From positions 1-64,000 of the forward strand of contig JACMLY010000094.1 in NCBI GenBank assembly GCA_014379345.1: a DNA stretch of 64,000 bases, in the 5' to 3' direction. This DNA comes from Chitinophagaceae bacterium (GTDB lineage Bacteria > Bacteroidota > Bacteroidia > Chitinophagales > Chitinophagaceae). Under the pieces are notes generated by a model that was not told where the DNA came from, did no database searches, and saw nothing but the letters and a program-made list of their open reading frames with translations. Numbering within the stretch: position 1 is the stretch's first letter; each line of letters opens with the position of its first letter. Position numbers and translations under genes: made by a program. Of this stretch, positions 35,916 to 44,477 are shown piece after piece.

Positions 35916-36613
35916 TGAATGTTTTTCACCGTTTTTTCAAAATAAAGGATGAGTTTTTCAATGGCCATCCATTGTGCTGTTTTCGTTCGCTGGTTCACTG
36001 CCGATTGCGTAATTTTCAGTGTTGCCGCTATTTCATCTTCTTTTCTGTCCTGCAGCTTATATAGAACTAATTCAGCCTGGTTCTGTGTCCATTTCTGGAT
36101 CAATGCATCGAGCAGCAAAACAGATGCTTCCATTTGTTCGTTCAGGGCAGGATTGAATGTTTTCACGGCCAGCCTTTGTGTGCCCTGTCCCAGGCTATCC
36201 AGTGCTTCCCCCGATAACCGGAAAGCTTCACCATCCGAACTTGTTATTTTATTTTTTTTAATAAAATCAACGGTGCCGATCCCTATTCCTAACCTGACAT
36301 CAAAATTGGTTGCGAAATAACCTTTTGTAGGCACTGCCATATTTCCTTTTTTGACAACGGTTTTCGGTTTCAGCTCATCGGGGAAATAGGCGCGGAAAAA
36401 ACACCTGATGATCAGAGCTACCCTCAATGCGAATTCAGGGTGTTTTACTTCACATTGCAGGCTGTCACCCCGGTAGGTCTCATAAGAGTTGATCCATTGT
36501 TTTTTCAGCTCTTTTAATAACAAACCGATATCATCAAAGAGCTTTTCTCTGATAACCGCCTCGATCTCTCTTGATGAAACGATGTCGCCTGTTATGATCC
36601 CATGGATAGTCAT
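35912..36613 (-). CDS. SatD family protein with C-terminal HTH
   Basis: A 233-residue cytosolic protein. The N-terminal part begins TIHGIITGDIVSSREI and includes YRGDSLQCEV, matching the SatD family (named from the secretion and acid tolerance operon of streptococci). The C-terminal ~50 residues look like a helix-turn-helix: LYKLQDRKEDEIAATL then ITQSAVNQRTKTAQWMAIEK, resembling a sigma-70 region-4/LuxR-like unit. A DNA-binding role is therefore plausible. It is the first gene of a two-gene operon with DUF3307, and its leader carries operator-like 14-bp repeats (36623-36723). Confidence 0.85.
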   Translation of the reverse strand: MTIHGIITGDIVSSREIEAVIREKLFDDIGLLLKELKKQWINSYETYRGDSLQCEVKHPEFALRVALIIRCFFRAYFPDELKPKTVVKKGNMAVPTKGYFATNFDVRLGIGIGTVDFIKKNKITSSDGEAFRLSGEALDSLGQGTQRLAVKTFNPALNEQMEASVLLLDALIQKWTQNQAELVLYKLQDRKEDEIAATLKITQSAVNQRTKTAQWMAIEKLILYFEKTVKNIQ

Positions 36614-36622
36614 ACGTGGTTA

Positions 36623-36723
36623 AGGCTGCAGTCTAATTTTTTACAAATATAAGTCTCCAGCCTAATAACTCCCAAAAATAAGGGTAGAGCCTTATAAACA
36701 GGCTATACCAGGCTACAGACTAA
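36623..36723. promoter_or_regulatory. Operator-like cluster: three copies of AGGCTRSAGWCTWA
   Basis: Copy 1 AGGCTGCAGTCTAA (36623-36636, plus), copy 2 AGGCTGGAGACTTA (36650-36663, minus) and copy 3 AGGCTACAGACTAA (36710-36723, plus) agree at 11 of 14 positions. Two shorter relatives lie between (AAGGCTC, minus, 36687-36693; AGGCTATACC, plus, 36700-36709). Copies 1 and 2 flank the satD -7 box in inverted orientation; copy 3 lies upstream of the thiolase -7 box. Each copy is itself a near-repeat of AGnCT. This arrangement looks like a regulator-binding array shared by divergent genes. Confidence 0.65.
36644..36676 (-). promoter_or_regulatory. satD promoter
   Basis: On the minus strand a perfect TAnnTTTG (TATATTTG, 36644-36651) is preceded, 21 bases upstream, by a -33-type TTTG (complement of 36673-36676). 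Transcription should start near 36637-36639, leaving a leader of about 25 bases before the satD ATG that contains repeat copy 1; copy 2 overlaps the -7 box edge and the spacer. Confidence 0.6.
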
Positions 36724-36764
36724 AGCGATGAAATGTGTAGACTAGCGGCCACACTAACAATTGT

Positions 36765-36772
36765 TATCTTTG
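36765..36772 (+). promoter_or_regulatory. Thiolase -7 promoter box
   Basis: TATCTTTG is a perfect match to the Bacteroidota TAnnTTTG box and lies 45 bases before the thiolase ATG, so the leader would be about 38 bases. No clear -33 TTTG is visible at standard spacing. Repeat copy 3 ends 41 bases upstream. Confidence 0.55.
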
Positions 36773-36816
36773 AACGCTTCAATTTTAACCGATCCATAAA
36801 AAAACCATTTATAAAT

Positions 36817-38007
36817 ATGAATAGAAAGCAAGTGTACATAGTATCGGCCGTCCGTACACCTATAGGAAGTTTTGGTGGCGCTTTAAAAGAATTTTCAGCC
36901 ACACAGTTAGGGGCTATCGCTATTAAGGCTGCCATGGAAAAAGCCGGCATCAAAGGCGAATTGGTCAATGATGTGTTGATGGGATGTGTACTGCAGGCAA
37001 ACCTGGGACAGGCACCAGCCCGACAGGCAGCAAAGCTCGCAGGCTTACCCGATCACGTGAATTGCACCACGATCAATAAGGTTTGCGCCAGTGGAATGAA
37101 AGCCCTCGCGATAGCAGCACAAAGCATTGCGCTGGGAGATGCTGATATAATAGTAGCAGGAGGCATGGAAAGTATGAGCAACGTTCCTTACTACGTACCG
37201 CAGCTGCGTTGGGGAAATAAATATGGAAATACGACGATGGTTGATGGTTTGGCATATGATGGCTTAACGGATGTATATAAGAATTACGCAATGGGAAATG
37301 CGGCTGAACTCTGTGCAAGTGAATGCGGGATCAGCAGGGAAGCACAGGATGAATTTGCGGTGGAAAGTTATAAACGCAGCCAGTCTGCCGCAAATAATGG
37401 AAAATTCATCAATGAAATAATACCGGTCACCATCCCCCAACGCAAAGGCGATCCGGTTGTATTTTCAAAAGATGAAGAACCCTTTTCTGTAAAGTTTGAT
37501 AAGATCCCCGAATTGAAACCGGCCTTTCAAAAAGAAGGAACGGTAACTGCAGCCAATGCAAGTACAATGAATGATGGAGCCGCCGCATTAGTGCTAATGA
37601 GTAAAGAAAAAGCGGATGAACTGGGTTTGAAACCGATCGCGAAAATAATTGGCTACGCAGACGCAGAACAGGCTCCTGAATGGTTTACTACTTCTCCATC
37701 CCTGGCTGTTCCCAAAGCAGTTGAAAAAGCAGGATTGAAAATGGAAGACATTCATTTCTGGGAACTGAATGAAGCCTTTGCCGTGGTTGGAATTGAAAAC
37801 ACAAAGCGAATGAAATTAGATCCTGCCAGGGTTAATGTGCATGGAGGCGCCGTATCATTGGGTCATCCGCTGGGTTGCAGCGGAGCCAGGATCATTGTGA
37901 CCCTTATCAATGTGTTGAAAGCAAATCAGGGAAAATATGGCGCGGCCGGTATTTGTAACGGTGGGGGTGGAGCGAGTGCCATGGTAATTGAACTGGAAGC
38001 TCCTTAG
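36817..38007 (+). CDS. Thiolase family acetyl-CoA C-acyltransferase
   Basis: The ATG at 36817 (MNRKQVYIVSAVRTPIGSFG) matches the usual thiolase N-terminus; the frame upstream is non-coding. The 396-residue enzyme has the acyl-acceptor Cys90 (NKVCASGMKA), His350 (SLGHPLGCSG) and Cys380 (GICNGGGG), so it is catalytically complete. It is cytosolic, with a role in acetoacetyl-CoA formation or fatty acid and branched-chain degradation. It is divergent from satD and may share control through the repeats between them. Confidence 0.95.
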   Translation: MNRKQVYIVSAVRTPIGSFGGALKEFSATQLGAIAIKAAMEKAGIKGELVNDVLMGCVLQANLGQAPARQAAKLAGLPDHVNCTTINKVCASGMKALAIAAQSIALGDADIIVAGGMESMSNVPYYVPQLRWGNKYGNTTMVDGLAYDGLTDVYKNYAMGNAAELCASECGISREAQDEFAVESYKRSQSAANNGKFINEIIPVTIPQRKGDPVVFSKDEEPFSVKFDKIPELKPAFQKEGTVTAANASTMNDGAAALVLMSKEKADELGLKPIAKIIGYADAEQAPEWFTTSPSLAVPKAVEKAGLKMEDIHFWELNEAFAVVGIENTKRMKLDPARVNVHGGAVSLGHPLGCSGARIIVTLINVLKANQGKYGAAGICNGGGGASAMVIELEAP

Positions 38008-38075
38008 CTGAACCGCGACTAAATAATTTTCTTCGGAAAACAAAAGCCATTATAAACTTTAAATCAATAATTCCA

Positions 38076-38126
38076 TCGTGTCTTATTGTGTTGGTGGCAA
38101 ACAAATTTGCCACTAAAGGACACGAA
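38076..38126. repeat. Imperfect palindrome, GCCAC/GTGGC family
   Basis: Arms containing CGTGTCTTATTGTGTTGGTGGCAAA and its imperfect complement TTTGCCACTAAAGGACACG flank a three-base centre. It lies about 70 bases past the thiolase stop in the gap before the GNAT gene. Confidence 0.7.
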
Positions 38127-38225
38127 TATACGAAGAAGGTAAAAGGCATTATAAGCAATACCTAAATCATTATAAGTCGATTGCTTTTTAGAATGCAAAT
38201 TCTATTCTCATAATCTTGTATAACT

Positions 38226-38747
38226 ATGGCTCGCGAGATAACTATACGCATGGCTACCGCACAAGATGCGGAGCTGATAGCAGATATCAGCCGGCAAACT
38301 TTTTATGAAGCTTTCGCCGCTCAAAATACTGCTGAGAACATGGAGCAGTTCATGAATACACAATTTGAAAAAGGAAGGCTGATGGCTGAATTAGGTGATC
38401 CGGAAAATATTTTTTTATTGGCTTATCAGGATGATGAACTGGCAGGCTATGTAAAATTACGTGATAGCGAAAATCCGCAACACCTCGAAAATGCTGCTGC
38501 TATAGAAATAGTGCGGATCTACACTACCGCTTCTATGATCGGCAAAGGGATAGGCAAAGTACTTATGCAAGCCTGTATCGATATCGCAAAAAAAAGAGAC
38601 AAGGCGATTGTGTGGCTGGGTGTATGGGAAAGAAATCAGCGGGCAATCGGATTTTACACTAAATGGGGCTTTGAAAAATTCAGCGAACATGATTTTATCC
38701 TCGGTAATGATATACAAACAGATTGGCTGATGAAAAAACACATCTGA
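38226..38747 (+). CDS. GNAT family N-acetyltransferase
   Basis: A 173-residue acetyltransferase. The acetyl-CoA-binding motif A is IVRIYTTASMIGKGIGKVLMQ (Q/R-x2-G-x-G/A form: GKGIGK), with earlier strands IADISRQTFYEAF and YVKLRDS and the terminal region RAIGFYTKWGFEKF, a typical GNAT pattern. It is cytosolic and could acetylate an amine, polyamine or protein; the substrate is unknown. The spacing to the following DoxX gene is 80 bases, co-directional. Confidence 0.92.
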   Translation: MAREITIRMATAQDAELIADISRQTFYEAFAAQNTAENMEQFMNTQFEKGRLMAELGDPENIFLLAYQDDELAGYVKLRDSENPQHLENAAAIEIVRIYTTASMIGKGIGKVLMQACIDIAKKRDKAIVWLGVWERNQRAIGFYTKWGFEKFSEHDFILGNDIQTDWLMKKHI

Positions 38748-38827
38748 TCACAATCTCCTCTTCTTTTGATAAGCGGTTCGGAAAAACGAAAACAGCAGTT
38801 TAGCTTAGTCTCACCAAAACATGACTC

Positions 38828-39229
38828 ATGCCAATCACATTCTCCTGGTTTAAACAGCATAAGGATTGGGGAATTTTTTTACTACGATTGTTTATCGGAT
38901 TACGATTAATATATGGTGTGCAGGATAACGTGCTGCATTGGGAACATATGCTCCGATTCCGCGATTTTCTTAAAACATTTCATTTCCCTTTTCCACTGAT
39001 CTGTGCTATAGCCTCCGTTTATCTGCAACTTATCGCAGGGATCATGATCGTGTTAGGATGGCGCATCCGGTATGCTTCGTTACTGATGATCATCAATTTC
39101 CTGGTAGCGTTGATCATGGTGCATCGTAATGATTCCATAGAATCGATGACTGCGCCGCTGTCGATCCTATTTTCAGCTGTCTTATTTCTTTTCCACGGCG
39201 CAGGGCTTATTTCAATCGACAAAAAATAA
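38828..39229 (+). CDS. DoxX-family membrane protein
   Basis: A 133-residue protein with four hydrophobic helices (about 14-32, 55-78, 80-100, 112-128), fitting the DoxX-like fold: IFLLRLFIGLRLIYGVQDN, LICAIASVYLQLIAGIMIVLG, LLMIINFLVALIMVH. Members sit in the inner membrane; some act as terminal oxidase subunits or in thiosulfate oxidation. The function here is undefined. Stop codon and next start are five bases apart, so it forms an operon with the lipoprotein at 39235. Confidence 0.83.
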   Translation: MPITFSWFKQHKDWGIFLLRLFIGLRLIYGVQDNVLHWEHMLRFRDFLKTFHFPFPLICAIASVYLQLIAGIMIVLGWRIRYASLLMIINFLVALIMVHRNDSIESMTAPLSILFSAVLFLFHGAGLISIDKK

Positions 39230-39234
39230 TATCT

Positions 39235-39696
39235 ATGAAACCACTGATGGCGTATTTATTTATTCTATCATCAGTTTGTTGTTCCAAAGAACCCGATCTT
39301 GAAAAGGAGAGAGCTTCGATCATTGCACTACTGGATATGGAACGAAAAGCACATTTCGAAAAAAATGTTTCTTTATTTATGTCGGAGTTTTCTGACAGCA
39401 TGGTATCCGTAAACAAAGGAGCAGTTGTATTAATGGAAAAAGAGAAAATGCGGAAGCGGATACAGGAATATTTTGATGGGGTTGAGTTTTTAAAATGGGA
39501 TGATATGGTAGCTCCAAAGATCAGCTTTTCGGAGGATGCACGCCTGGCTTATGCGGTTGTAGAAAAGCAGGTAATATTGTCGATCAGGGATCGTTCATCG
39601 GCCTTACAGGATACAACAGATTTTGCATGGGTTGCCATCTATCGAAAAATTGGATGTGAATGGAAGCTTGAATGCAATGTATCCACTAATAAATAG
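39235..39696 (+). CDS. NTF2-like (DUF4440-type) lipoprotein
   Basis: A 153-residue protein with a lipoprotein-type start (MKPLMAYLFILSSVCCSKEP, lipobox at Cys16/17). The mature part resembles the DUF4440/NTF2-like fold: MERKAHFEKNVSLFMSEF with VSVNKGAVVLMEKE, and final strands DFAWVAIYRKIGCEWKLEC. It is translationally close to the DoxX gene, so the two probably act together. Ligand unknown. Confidence 0.78.
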   Translation: MKPLMAYLFILSSVCCSKEPDLEKERASIIALLDMERKAHFEKNVSLFMSEFSDSMVSVNKGAVVLMEKEKMRKRIQEYFDGVEFLKWDDMVAPKISFSEDARLAYAVVEKQVILSIRDRSSALQDTTDFAWVAIYRKIGCEWKLECNVSTNK

Positions 39697-39731
39697 AAAG
39701 TTTTATCCTTGGGAATTACATACCGACAAAA

Positions 39732-39754
39732 GCCGGGGCTTAACCCGGCCTTTA
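39732..39754 (+). terminator. Terminator after the DoxX/lipoprotein operon
   Basis: GCCGGG and CCCGGC (39732-39737 and 39744-39749) form a six-bp GC stem with loop GCTTAA, followed by CTTTAT. It lies 36 bases after the stop of the lipoprotein gene. T-tract is short, so strength is moderate. Confidence 0.7.
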
Positions 39755-39908
39755 TAAATCCATTAAACCATGTCATAAAACCTGGGCAAATACACGAAAT
39801 TGATCTCTCCAATCAAAGCGGTTTTCGTTTCTATTTGCCGATATAGGTTGTAACACTTACAGCTTGAATTGCATTTTTTGAAAAAAAATAATGTATCACG
39901 TATATATG

Positions 39909-40616
39909 CTATGAAAAAACCGATTCCTGCTTCAGGTAATGAAGAGGCCGTTTTTGGATCAGCGAATGAATGATGGCGAACAGATCCGCATTCCGGTTAT
40001 TGTACCGGAATTCTGATTCCTTGATATGCAGATAAGTAGTGTTGCTGTTCAATCCACGGAACTTTACAATGCGGGATTTCATTATTCCCCAAAAAAGGTC
40101 AATCTCATCAATTTTCGATTTTCCCCTGGTAGAATACAAACCGGTATTGACCCGTAAAAGTTTGGCTCTGCTCAAATCGGCGATTGCCTCGAAAATATGC
40201 AGATTGTTTTGAACGAGGATATCGTTCTCAACACTGATCTTTCCGCGCACCCAATTATTTAACCAGATACTATCCGGGGTTAAAATGTTCCTTGTATAGA
40301 TACACTGCTCAGACTTGAAAATTCCATAAAAATGATTTTCACTGGTTTGATTCACATCGTGTGCGTTTGTTACGACCGGGTTATTGGAAATAAATGGGAT
40401 TAATTGGTTGTTGTTGCAACAGGGATTATGTTCTTCACAATATTGCGATATCTGTGTCCGGATCAGTTTCAGGTAGGCATTCACGGTTATACGGCTGATG
40501 CCGGATATATTCGCAATCTGCGTAGCTGTCAGATCCTCGCAAAAAAGATTCAATAACTCTCTCACCTTTCTTTCCGGAATACGTGCGTTCTTTAAATACC
40601 TGTTTTTCATGCCCAA
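39909..40616 (-). CDS. IS1595-type transposase-derived protein without catalytic residues
   Basis: A 235-residue ORF. The N-terminal helix-turn-helix (LTATQIANISGISRITVNAYL) and the C-terminal block (IDLFWGIMKSRIVKFRGL, then EFRYNNRNADLFAIIH) match the ends of IS1595/IS1016-type transposases, which have N-terminal recruitment and C-terminal DDE-family regions. The central region that should hold the first two catalytic Asp residues (usual forms VDESYFG and TDGW) instead reads HFYGIFKSEQ and DILVQNNLHIFEA, with no such Asp. No terminal inverted repeats or target duplications are evident. Because the frame is intact while the triad is lost, a co-opted DNA-binding protein is as likely as a fossil. 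Confidence 0.7.
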   Translation of the reverse strand: MGMKNRYLKNARIPERKVRELLNLFCEDLTATQIANISGISRITVNAYLKLIRTQISQYCEEHNPCCNNNQLIPFISNNPVVTNAHDVNQTSENHFYGIFKSEQCIYTRNILTPDSIWLNNWVRGKISVENDILVQNNLHIFEAIADLSRAKLLRVNTGLYSTRGKSKIDEIDLFWGIMKSRIVKFRGLNSNTTYLHIKESEFRYNNRNADLFAIIHSLIQKRPLHYLKQESVFS

Positions 40617-40833
40617 GTTTTTTTCACTGGCTGTGACAACCGGTTGTATATGTTACTCAATGTGAAATTCTAAAATGGGAGAGCAGGTGTGAATAGGAAA
40701 TGCTGCATGTAAAAAGCAGGCATTATACAGACGGAGATTTTGTATCTATCAACGGAAAAAAAACAGGCATATATTGTTTTGAAGAACAGGAATGCCACAT
40801 TGGTAGGATGGAAACGGTTGTTGATATATTAGT

Positions 40834-41550
40834 CTACCCGGAACCGTGTTCAAGTATTGATTGCACCAGTTCCTTATAACTTCTTCCTACAGGAACCTGC
40901 TTGCCGTTAATTTCAATATCTGTGGTCGTAAATGCTTCGATCTTATCTTTTGCAACAATGAAAGAACGGTGAACCCTGATAAATTCGGCCTTACTTAGCA
41001 GCTGCTCAATTTCGCCCAACTGGAACTTGGTCAAAATACTCCTGCTCTTTGTGTAAATGCGGATGTATTCTTTGAGACTCTCGATATACAATATCTCATC
41101 AAGATATATTTTGACTTTTTTCTTACTGACATTAAAAAATAAAAACCGCCGTTCTTCACGGCCGATATTTGCCGTTTGGGCTGTTTCAGGTATAAGATCG
41201 GGCTTCAGTTTATTAACAGCTGCAAGAAAGCGGCTGAATTCAACAGGCTTTAGGAGATAATCAACCACATTATATTCATAACCCTGCAAAGCATACTCAT
41301 GATAAGCAGATGTAATGATGATTTGTGGAGCGTGTTTGAGCGTTTTAATAAAATCAAGCCCCTTTAATTTAGGAAGATGAATATCAAGAAATATAAGATC
41401 GACCTTTTCCCGCTGAAGCATTTCCAACGCGTAAATGGCATCGTTGCAAATTCCTTTCAGGCTCAGGAAAGAAACCTGTTTAATATAGTCCTGCAGTACT
41501 TCTGCTGCCAGGGGCTCATCCTCTACTACTATACAATTATAATGCTGCAT
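40834..41550 (-). CDS. LytTR-family response regulator
   Basis: A 238-residue regulator: REC domain (residues 1-120) with phospho-acceptor Asp56 (LIFLDIHLPKLKG) and Lys (YLLKPVE), then a LytTR DNA-binding domain (about 135-235) with RFLFFNVSKKKVKIYLDEI, IRVHRSFIVAKDKI and KQVPVGRSYKE, matching the family. It overlaps the upstream sensor gene by 14 bases (41537-41550), and both are on the minus strand, so they form a pair. The targets are unknown; no LytTR-site pair was searched for. Confidence 0.94.
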   Translation of the reverse strand: MQHYNCIVVEDEPLAAEVLQDYIKQVSFLSLKGICNDAIYALEMLQREKVDLIFLDIHLPKLKGLDFIKTLKHAPQIIITSAYHEYALQGYEYNVVDYLLKPVEFSRFLAAVNKLKPDLIPETAQTANIGREERRFLFFNVSKKKVKIYLDEILYIESLKEYIRIYTKSRSILTKFQLGEIEQLLSKAEFIRVHRSFIVAKDKIEAFTTTDIEINGKQVPVGRSYKELVQSILEHGSG

Positions 41551-42601
41551 TCTTCTGGAGATTAAGTGTTAGGCTTACTTTGAATGTGTTTGCCAGGTTT
41601 TGAACCTGCAGATCATACTCTTTATACATAAGCTGGAGCTGCCGCCGCACATTGCTTAACCCAATATTTTCTTTTACCTCATTCGATTCATTATCGTCTT
41701 TAGAATTCTCTATGTTGAATTGGAGAATGCCGTTTTTTAACTGCAGGTCAATACTAATAAAAGATTCAAAACGCGTTTCAGCCGCGCCATGCTTGAAAGC
41801 ATTCTCGATAAAGGGCAGCAATATCATGGGTGCAATCTCCTGCGACGAATCATCAATATGCTTATCGAACCGAATTCTTAATCTTTCGTTATAACGTATC
41901 TTTTCCAATTCAAGGTAACTCTCAATTATATGAATTTCTTCAAGAAGGGAAATACGGCTTTTTCTTGCCTCATATAACATGAAGCGTAATAGTTTAGACA
42001 ATTTCATCACGGTGTCTGCCGTATCGTCCGATTTTTTCCGGGCCAATGCATAGATATTATTCAGTGTGTTAAATAAAAAATGGGGGTTTGTTTGCGTTTT
42101 AAGAAATTTCAACTCTGCTTCCAATTTTTCCCTGATCAGGTTTTTTTCGCGTTCCTTTCCAAGAAGATGCATGCGTAGTAATTTCATGGCAACTGCTCCC
42201 CCGGCAACAAAACCAATATCAAGAATAGCAGAAAAAATCCTCCGGCCATCGAATAACCTTGTAGCACCGTTCTCCTCATGATACACGTAGGGGTTCACGT
42301 AAAAAATGGCTGCCAATCTATGAAGCATTATCGTTATCAGGAACATGGCGGTGACCTCAGCAAGCAAAAGACCTATCTTCTTGTTTCTATTGATTCCCCT
42401 GTCTATTGCAAAAAAAATAATGAAATACACAAAGATCAATTTCACGGGGAGTAGTCCACAGTTTGCGTGCAGCGCTTTGAGAAAACGTTCCATCTCCGAA
42501 AGACGGGGAAAAGAATCCCTTATCCAGAAATATTCGAGCAGCGTATCCTCCAGCATATACACTACCCAGAAGGCAACATGCAACAACCATCTTTTTTTCA
42601 T
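41537..42601 (-). CDS. LytS-like sensor histidine kinase
   Basis: A 354-residue sensor with about four membrane helices in the first 140 residues, a short coiled linker, and a His_kinase domain (LytS type) with TNPHFLFNTLNNIYALARKK (phospho-acceptor His in NPHFLFN) followed by a HATPase_c domain including IAPMILLPFIENAFKHG and ENIGLSNVRRQLQLMY. The absence of a separate extracellular domain suggests that it senses membrane or envelope state. Transcribed first, then the regulator at 40834 by overlap. Confidence 0.93.
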   Translation of the reverse strand: MKKRWLLHVAFWVVYMLEDTLLEYFWIRDSFPRLSEMERFLKALHANCGLLPVKLIFVYFIIFFAIDRGINRNKKIGLLLAEVTAMFLITIMLHRLAAIFYVNPYVYHEENGATRLFDGRRIFSAILDIGFVAGGAVAMKLLRMHLLGKEREKNLIREKLEAELKFLKTQTNPHFLFNTLNNIYALARKKSDDTADTVMKLSKLLRFMLYEARKSRISLLEEIHIIESYLELEKIRYNERLRIRFDKHIDDSSQEIAPMILLPFIENAFKHGAAETRFESFISIDLQLKNGILQFNIENSKDDNESNEVKENIGLSNVRRQLQLMYKEYDLQVQNLANTFKVSLTLNLQKNAAL

Positions 42602-42803
42602 CAGTTGTAAAAATGTAAAAAAGCATTCTCAACTTACACAAAAGTGTACAAACGGAATGTATTTGTATATGAACGACAGGTTGCGGTTCATTATCACATT
42701 CGTTACCCGGGATCGGTAGTTGATGTTTGTTTGTTACAGGTTTATTGAATTTTTTTGCGATACTGCAAAAGAGAATATACATTCAGCTCATAATTTACCC
42801 GAT

Positions 42804-43772
42804 ATGAAAAAAAACCTGACAATCGTTTTTTTTTCAGTGATCATCTGTTTTCAATGCCTTTCCCAGAAATCGCTGAAGAATCCGGCAGTGCCGGCAACTC
42901 CTGTTTTGTTTACCGGAGTTCCTATAAATTCTGCGATGAACGAAAGAGACCTGGCGATTTCTCCCGATGGAACAGAATTGTTTTATACGATCGTCGTTCA
43001 GGCGACGCAGTTTCACACGATCCTTCACTGTAAAAAAGATAAAGCCGGTAAATGGTCGTCACCGGAGGTAGCTTCTTTTTCGGGCAGGTTTAGCGATATG
43101 GAGCCGGCTTTTACAGAAGATGGGCAAAAGCTTTTTTTCTCATCCAACAGGCCAGGCGACTCTTCTGAAGCGAAAAACTATGATATCTGGTTTGTTGAAA
43201 AGCTTCGGGGAGAGTGGATCAATCCCAAAAATGTCGGTGCGCCCGTGAACACTGCAGCCGATGAATTCTTCCCTTCAGTGGCCTCCAATGGTAATCTTTA
43301 TTTCACAGCTGCCTATCAAAAAGGTGTGGGCAAGGAAGATATTTATGTGGCCACCTGGAAAAATGGTAAATACACCGAATCAGTTGCACTTGATACCGGA
43401 GTAAATAGTGCTTTATACGAATTCAACGCTTATGTTTCGCCCGATGAACGCTTTATCTTATTCACTTCGTTTGGAAGAAAGGACGATAGAGGCAGAGGAG
43501 ACCTTTATCTGAGCAGGAAGGATGATAATGGAACCTGGCTGCCTGCAAAAAACCTGCAAATCATCAACTCGGATAAATTGGATTATTGCCCATTTGTCAG
43601 CTTTGACAAAAAGACTTTGTTTTTTACCAGCGAACGCCATGGCATACCCGAATCCTTTATCAACAAACGGACGACCTACGACGAATTAAAACGCCTTGCT
43701 AACCTGGTTCAAAATGGAACAGGCAATATTTACGAGCTAAGTTGGGATGCGGTTGTACAAAGCATTCACTGA
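42804..43772 (+). CDS. Exported PD40 (WD40-like) beta-propeller protein
   Basis: From the ATG at 42804 (MKKNLTIVFFSVIICFQCLSQ, a signal peptide) the protein has 322 residues. It has about five PD40-type strands: RDLAISPDGTELFYTIV, DMEPAFTEDGQKLFFSSNRPGD, FFPSVASNGNLYFTAA, YVSPDERFILFTSFG and PFVSFDKKTLFFTSERHG, a pattern of TolB-like propellers. Such proteins often sit in the periplasm with unknown ligands. It is divergent from the LytS gene at 42601 and precedes the SRPBCC gene by 21 bases. Confidence 0.9.
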   Translation: MKKNLTIVFFSVIICFQCLSQKSLKNPAVPATPVLFTGVPINSAMNERDLAISPDGTELFYTIVVQATQFHTILHCKKDKAGKWSSPEVASFSGRFSDMEPAFTEDGQKLFFSSNRPGDSSEAKNYDIWFVEKLRGEWINPKNVGAPVNTAADEFFPSVASNGNLYFTAAYQKGVGKEDIYVATWKNGKYTESVALDTGVNSALYEFNAYVSPDERFILFTSFGRKDDRGRGDLYLSRKDDNGTWLPAKNLQIINSDKLDYCPFVSFDKKTLFFTSERHGIPESFINKRTTYDELKRLANLVQNGTGNIYELSWDAVVQSIH

Positions 43773-43793
43773 TAATATGTAAAATATTCACTG

Positions 43794-44294
43794 ATGTCTG
43801 ATTATAATTGGGCGAAATTTCTACTCAGAATTTCCGTGGATGCATCGGTTGAAACGATCTATCATGCAGTGGCAACCCAGCGGGGTATTGAATCGTGGTT
43901 CCTTCGAAGTGCTGAATACTTCAGCGTTGATCATACGCTGCGGACAGACAATGAGTTTATACAAAGAGGCGATCATTATACATGGATGTGGCATGGGTAT
44001 GATGATGAGACTGTAGAACATAACGATATCCTGGAAGCAAACGGCGAAGACATGATCAGCTTTGTATTCGCCGGCAATTGTATTGTTACCATAACAGTCG
44101 GCATGCTCGATACTGAAACGATTGTTCAGTTAGTGCAGGAAAATATTCCAACCGGGGAAGAAAGCAGAGTAAGTATTCATATTGGTTGTATGGAAGGCTG
44201 GACATTCTATCTCGCCAACCTGAAATCAGTGTTGGAAGGTGGAATTGACCTCCGAAACAGAAATCTGAATATTGGAAAAGTGATCAACTCCTGA
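43794..44294 (+). CDS. SRPBCC-domain protein (AHSA1-like)
   Basis: A 166-residue cytosolic protein: NWAKFLLRISVDASVETIYHAVATQRGIESWFLRSAEYF is the opening of an AHSA1/SRPBCC domain, followed by a helix-strand pattern to VSIHIGCMEGWTFYLANLKSVLEGGIDLR, again typical. Members bind hydrophobic ligands or act as stress-related co-factors. It may be cotranscribed with the PD40 gene. Confidence 0.87.
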   Translation: MSDYNWAKFLLRISVDASVETIYHAVATQRGIESWFLRSAEYFSVDHTLRTDNEFIQRGDHYTWMWHGYDDETVEHNDILEANGEDMISFVFAGNCIVTITVGMLDTETIVQLVQENIPTGEESRVSIHIGCMEGWTFYLANLKSVLEGGIDLRNRNLNIGKVINS

Positions 44295-44309
44295 TGTTTT
44301 GAAATTCTG

Positions 44310-44445
44310 CATACCCCTCCGTGTATCTGTGCCTCACCTCCGGCGCCTCCGTGGTTAAATTGGTCTTACCACTAAGAAGTCGCCGAATGCGAAGAGATTA
44401 AACCACAGGTAAAGGAGGGGAGGCACAAAGGTGCTGGAGGGGATG
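44310..44445. repeat. Long imperfect palindrome with GTGCCTC/GAGGCAC arms
   Basis: Left arm 44310-44360 (ATACCCCTCCGTGTATCTGTGCCTC... to GTGGTTAAAT) and right arm 44396-44445 are imperfect reverse complements; matched blocks include GTGCCTC, CCTCC and GTGGTT. The arms span about 50 bases each around a 35-base centre. The GAG/CTC-rich composition differs from the other palindromes in the window. Confidence 0.65.
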
Positions 44446-44477
44446 ATATATATTCAGATTTTTAAAACAAGGGATCA

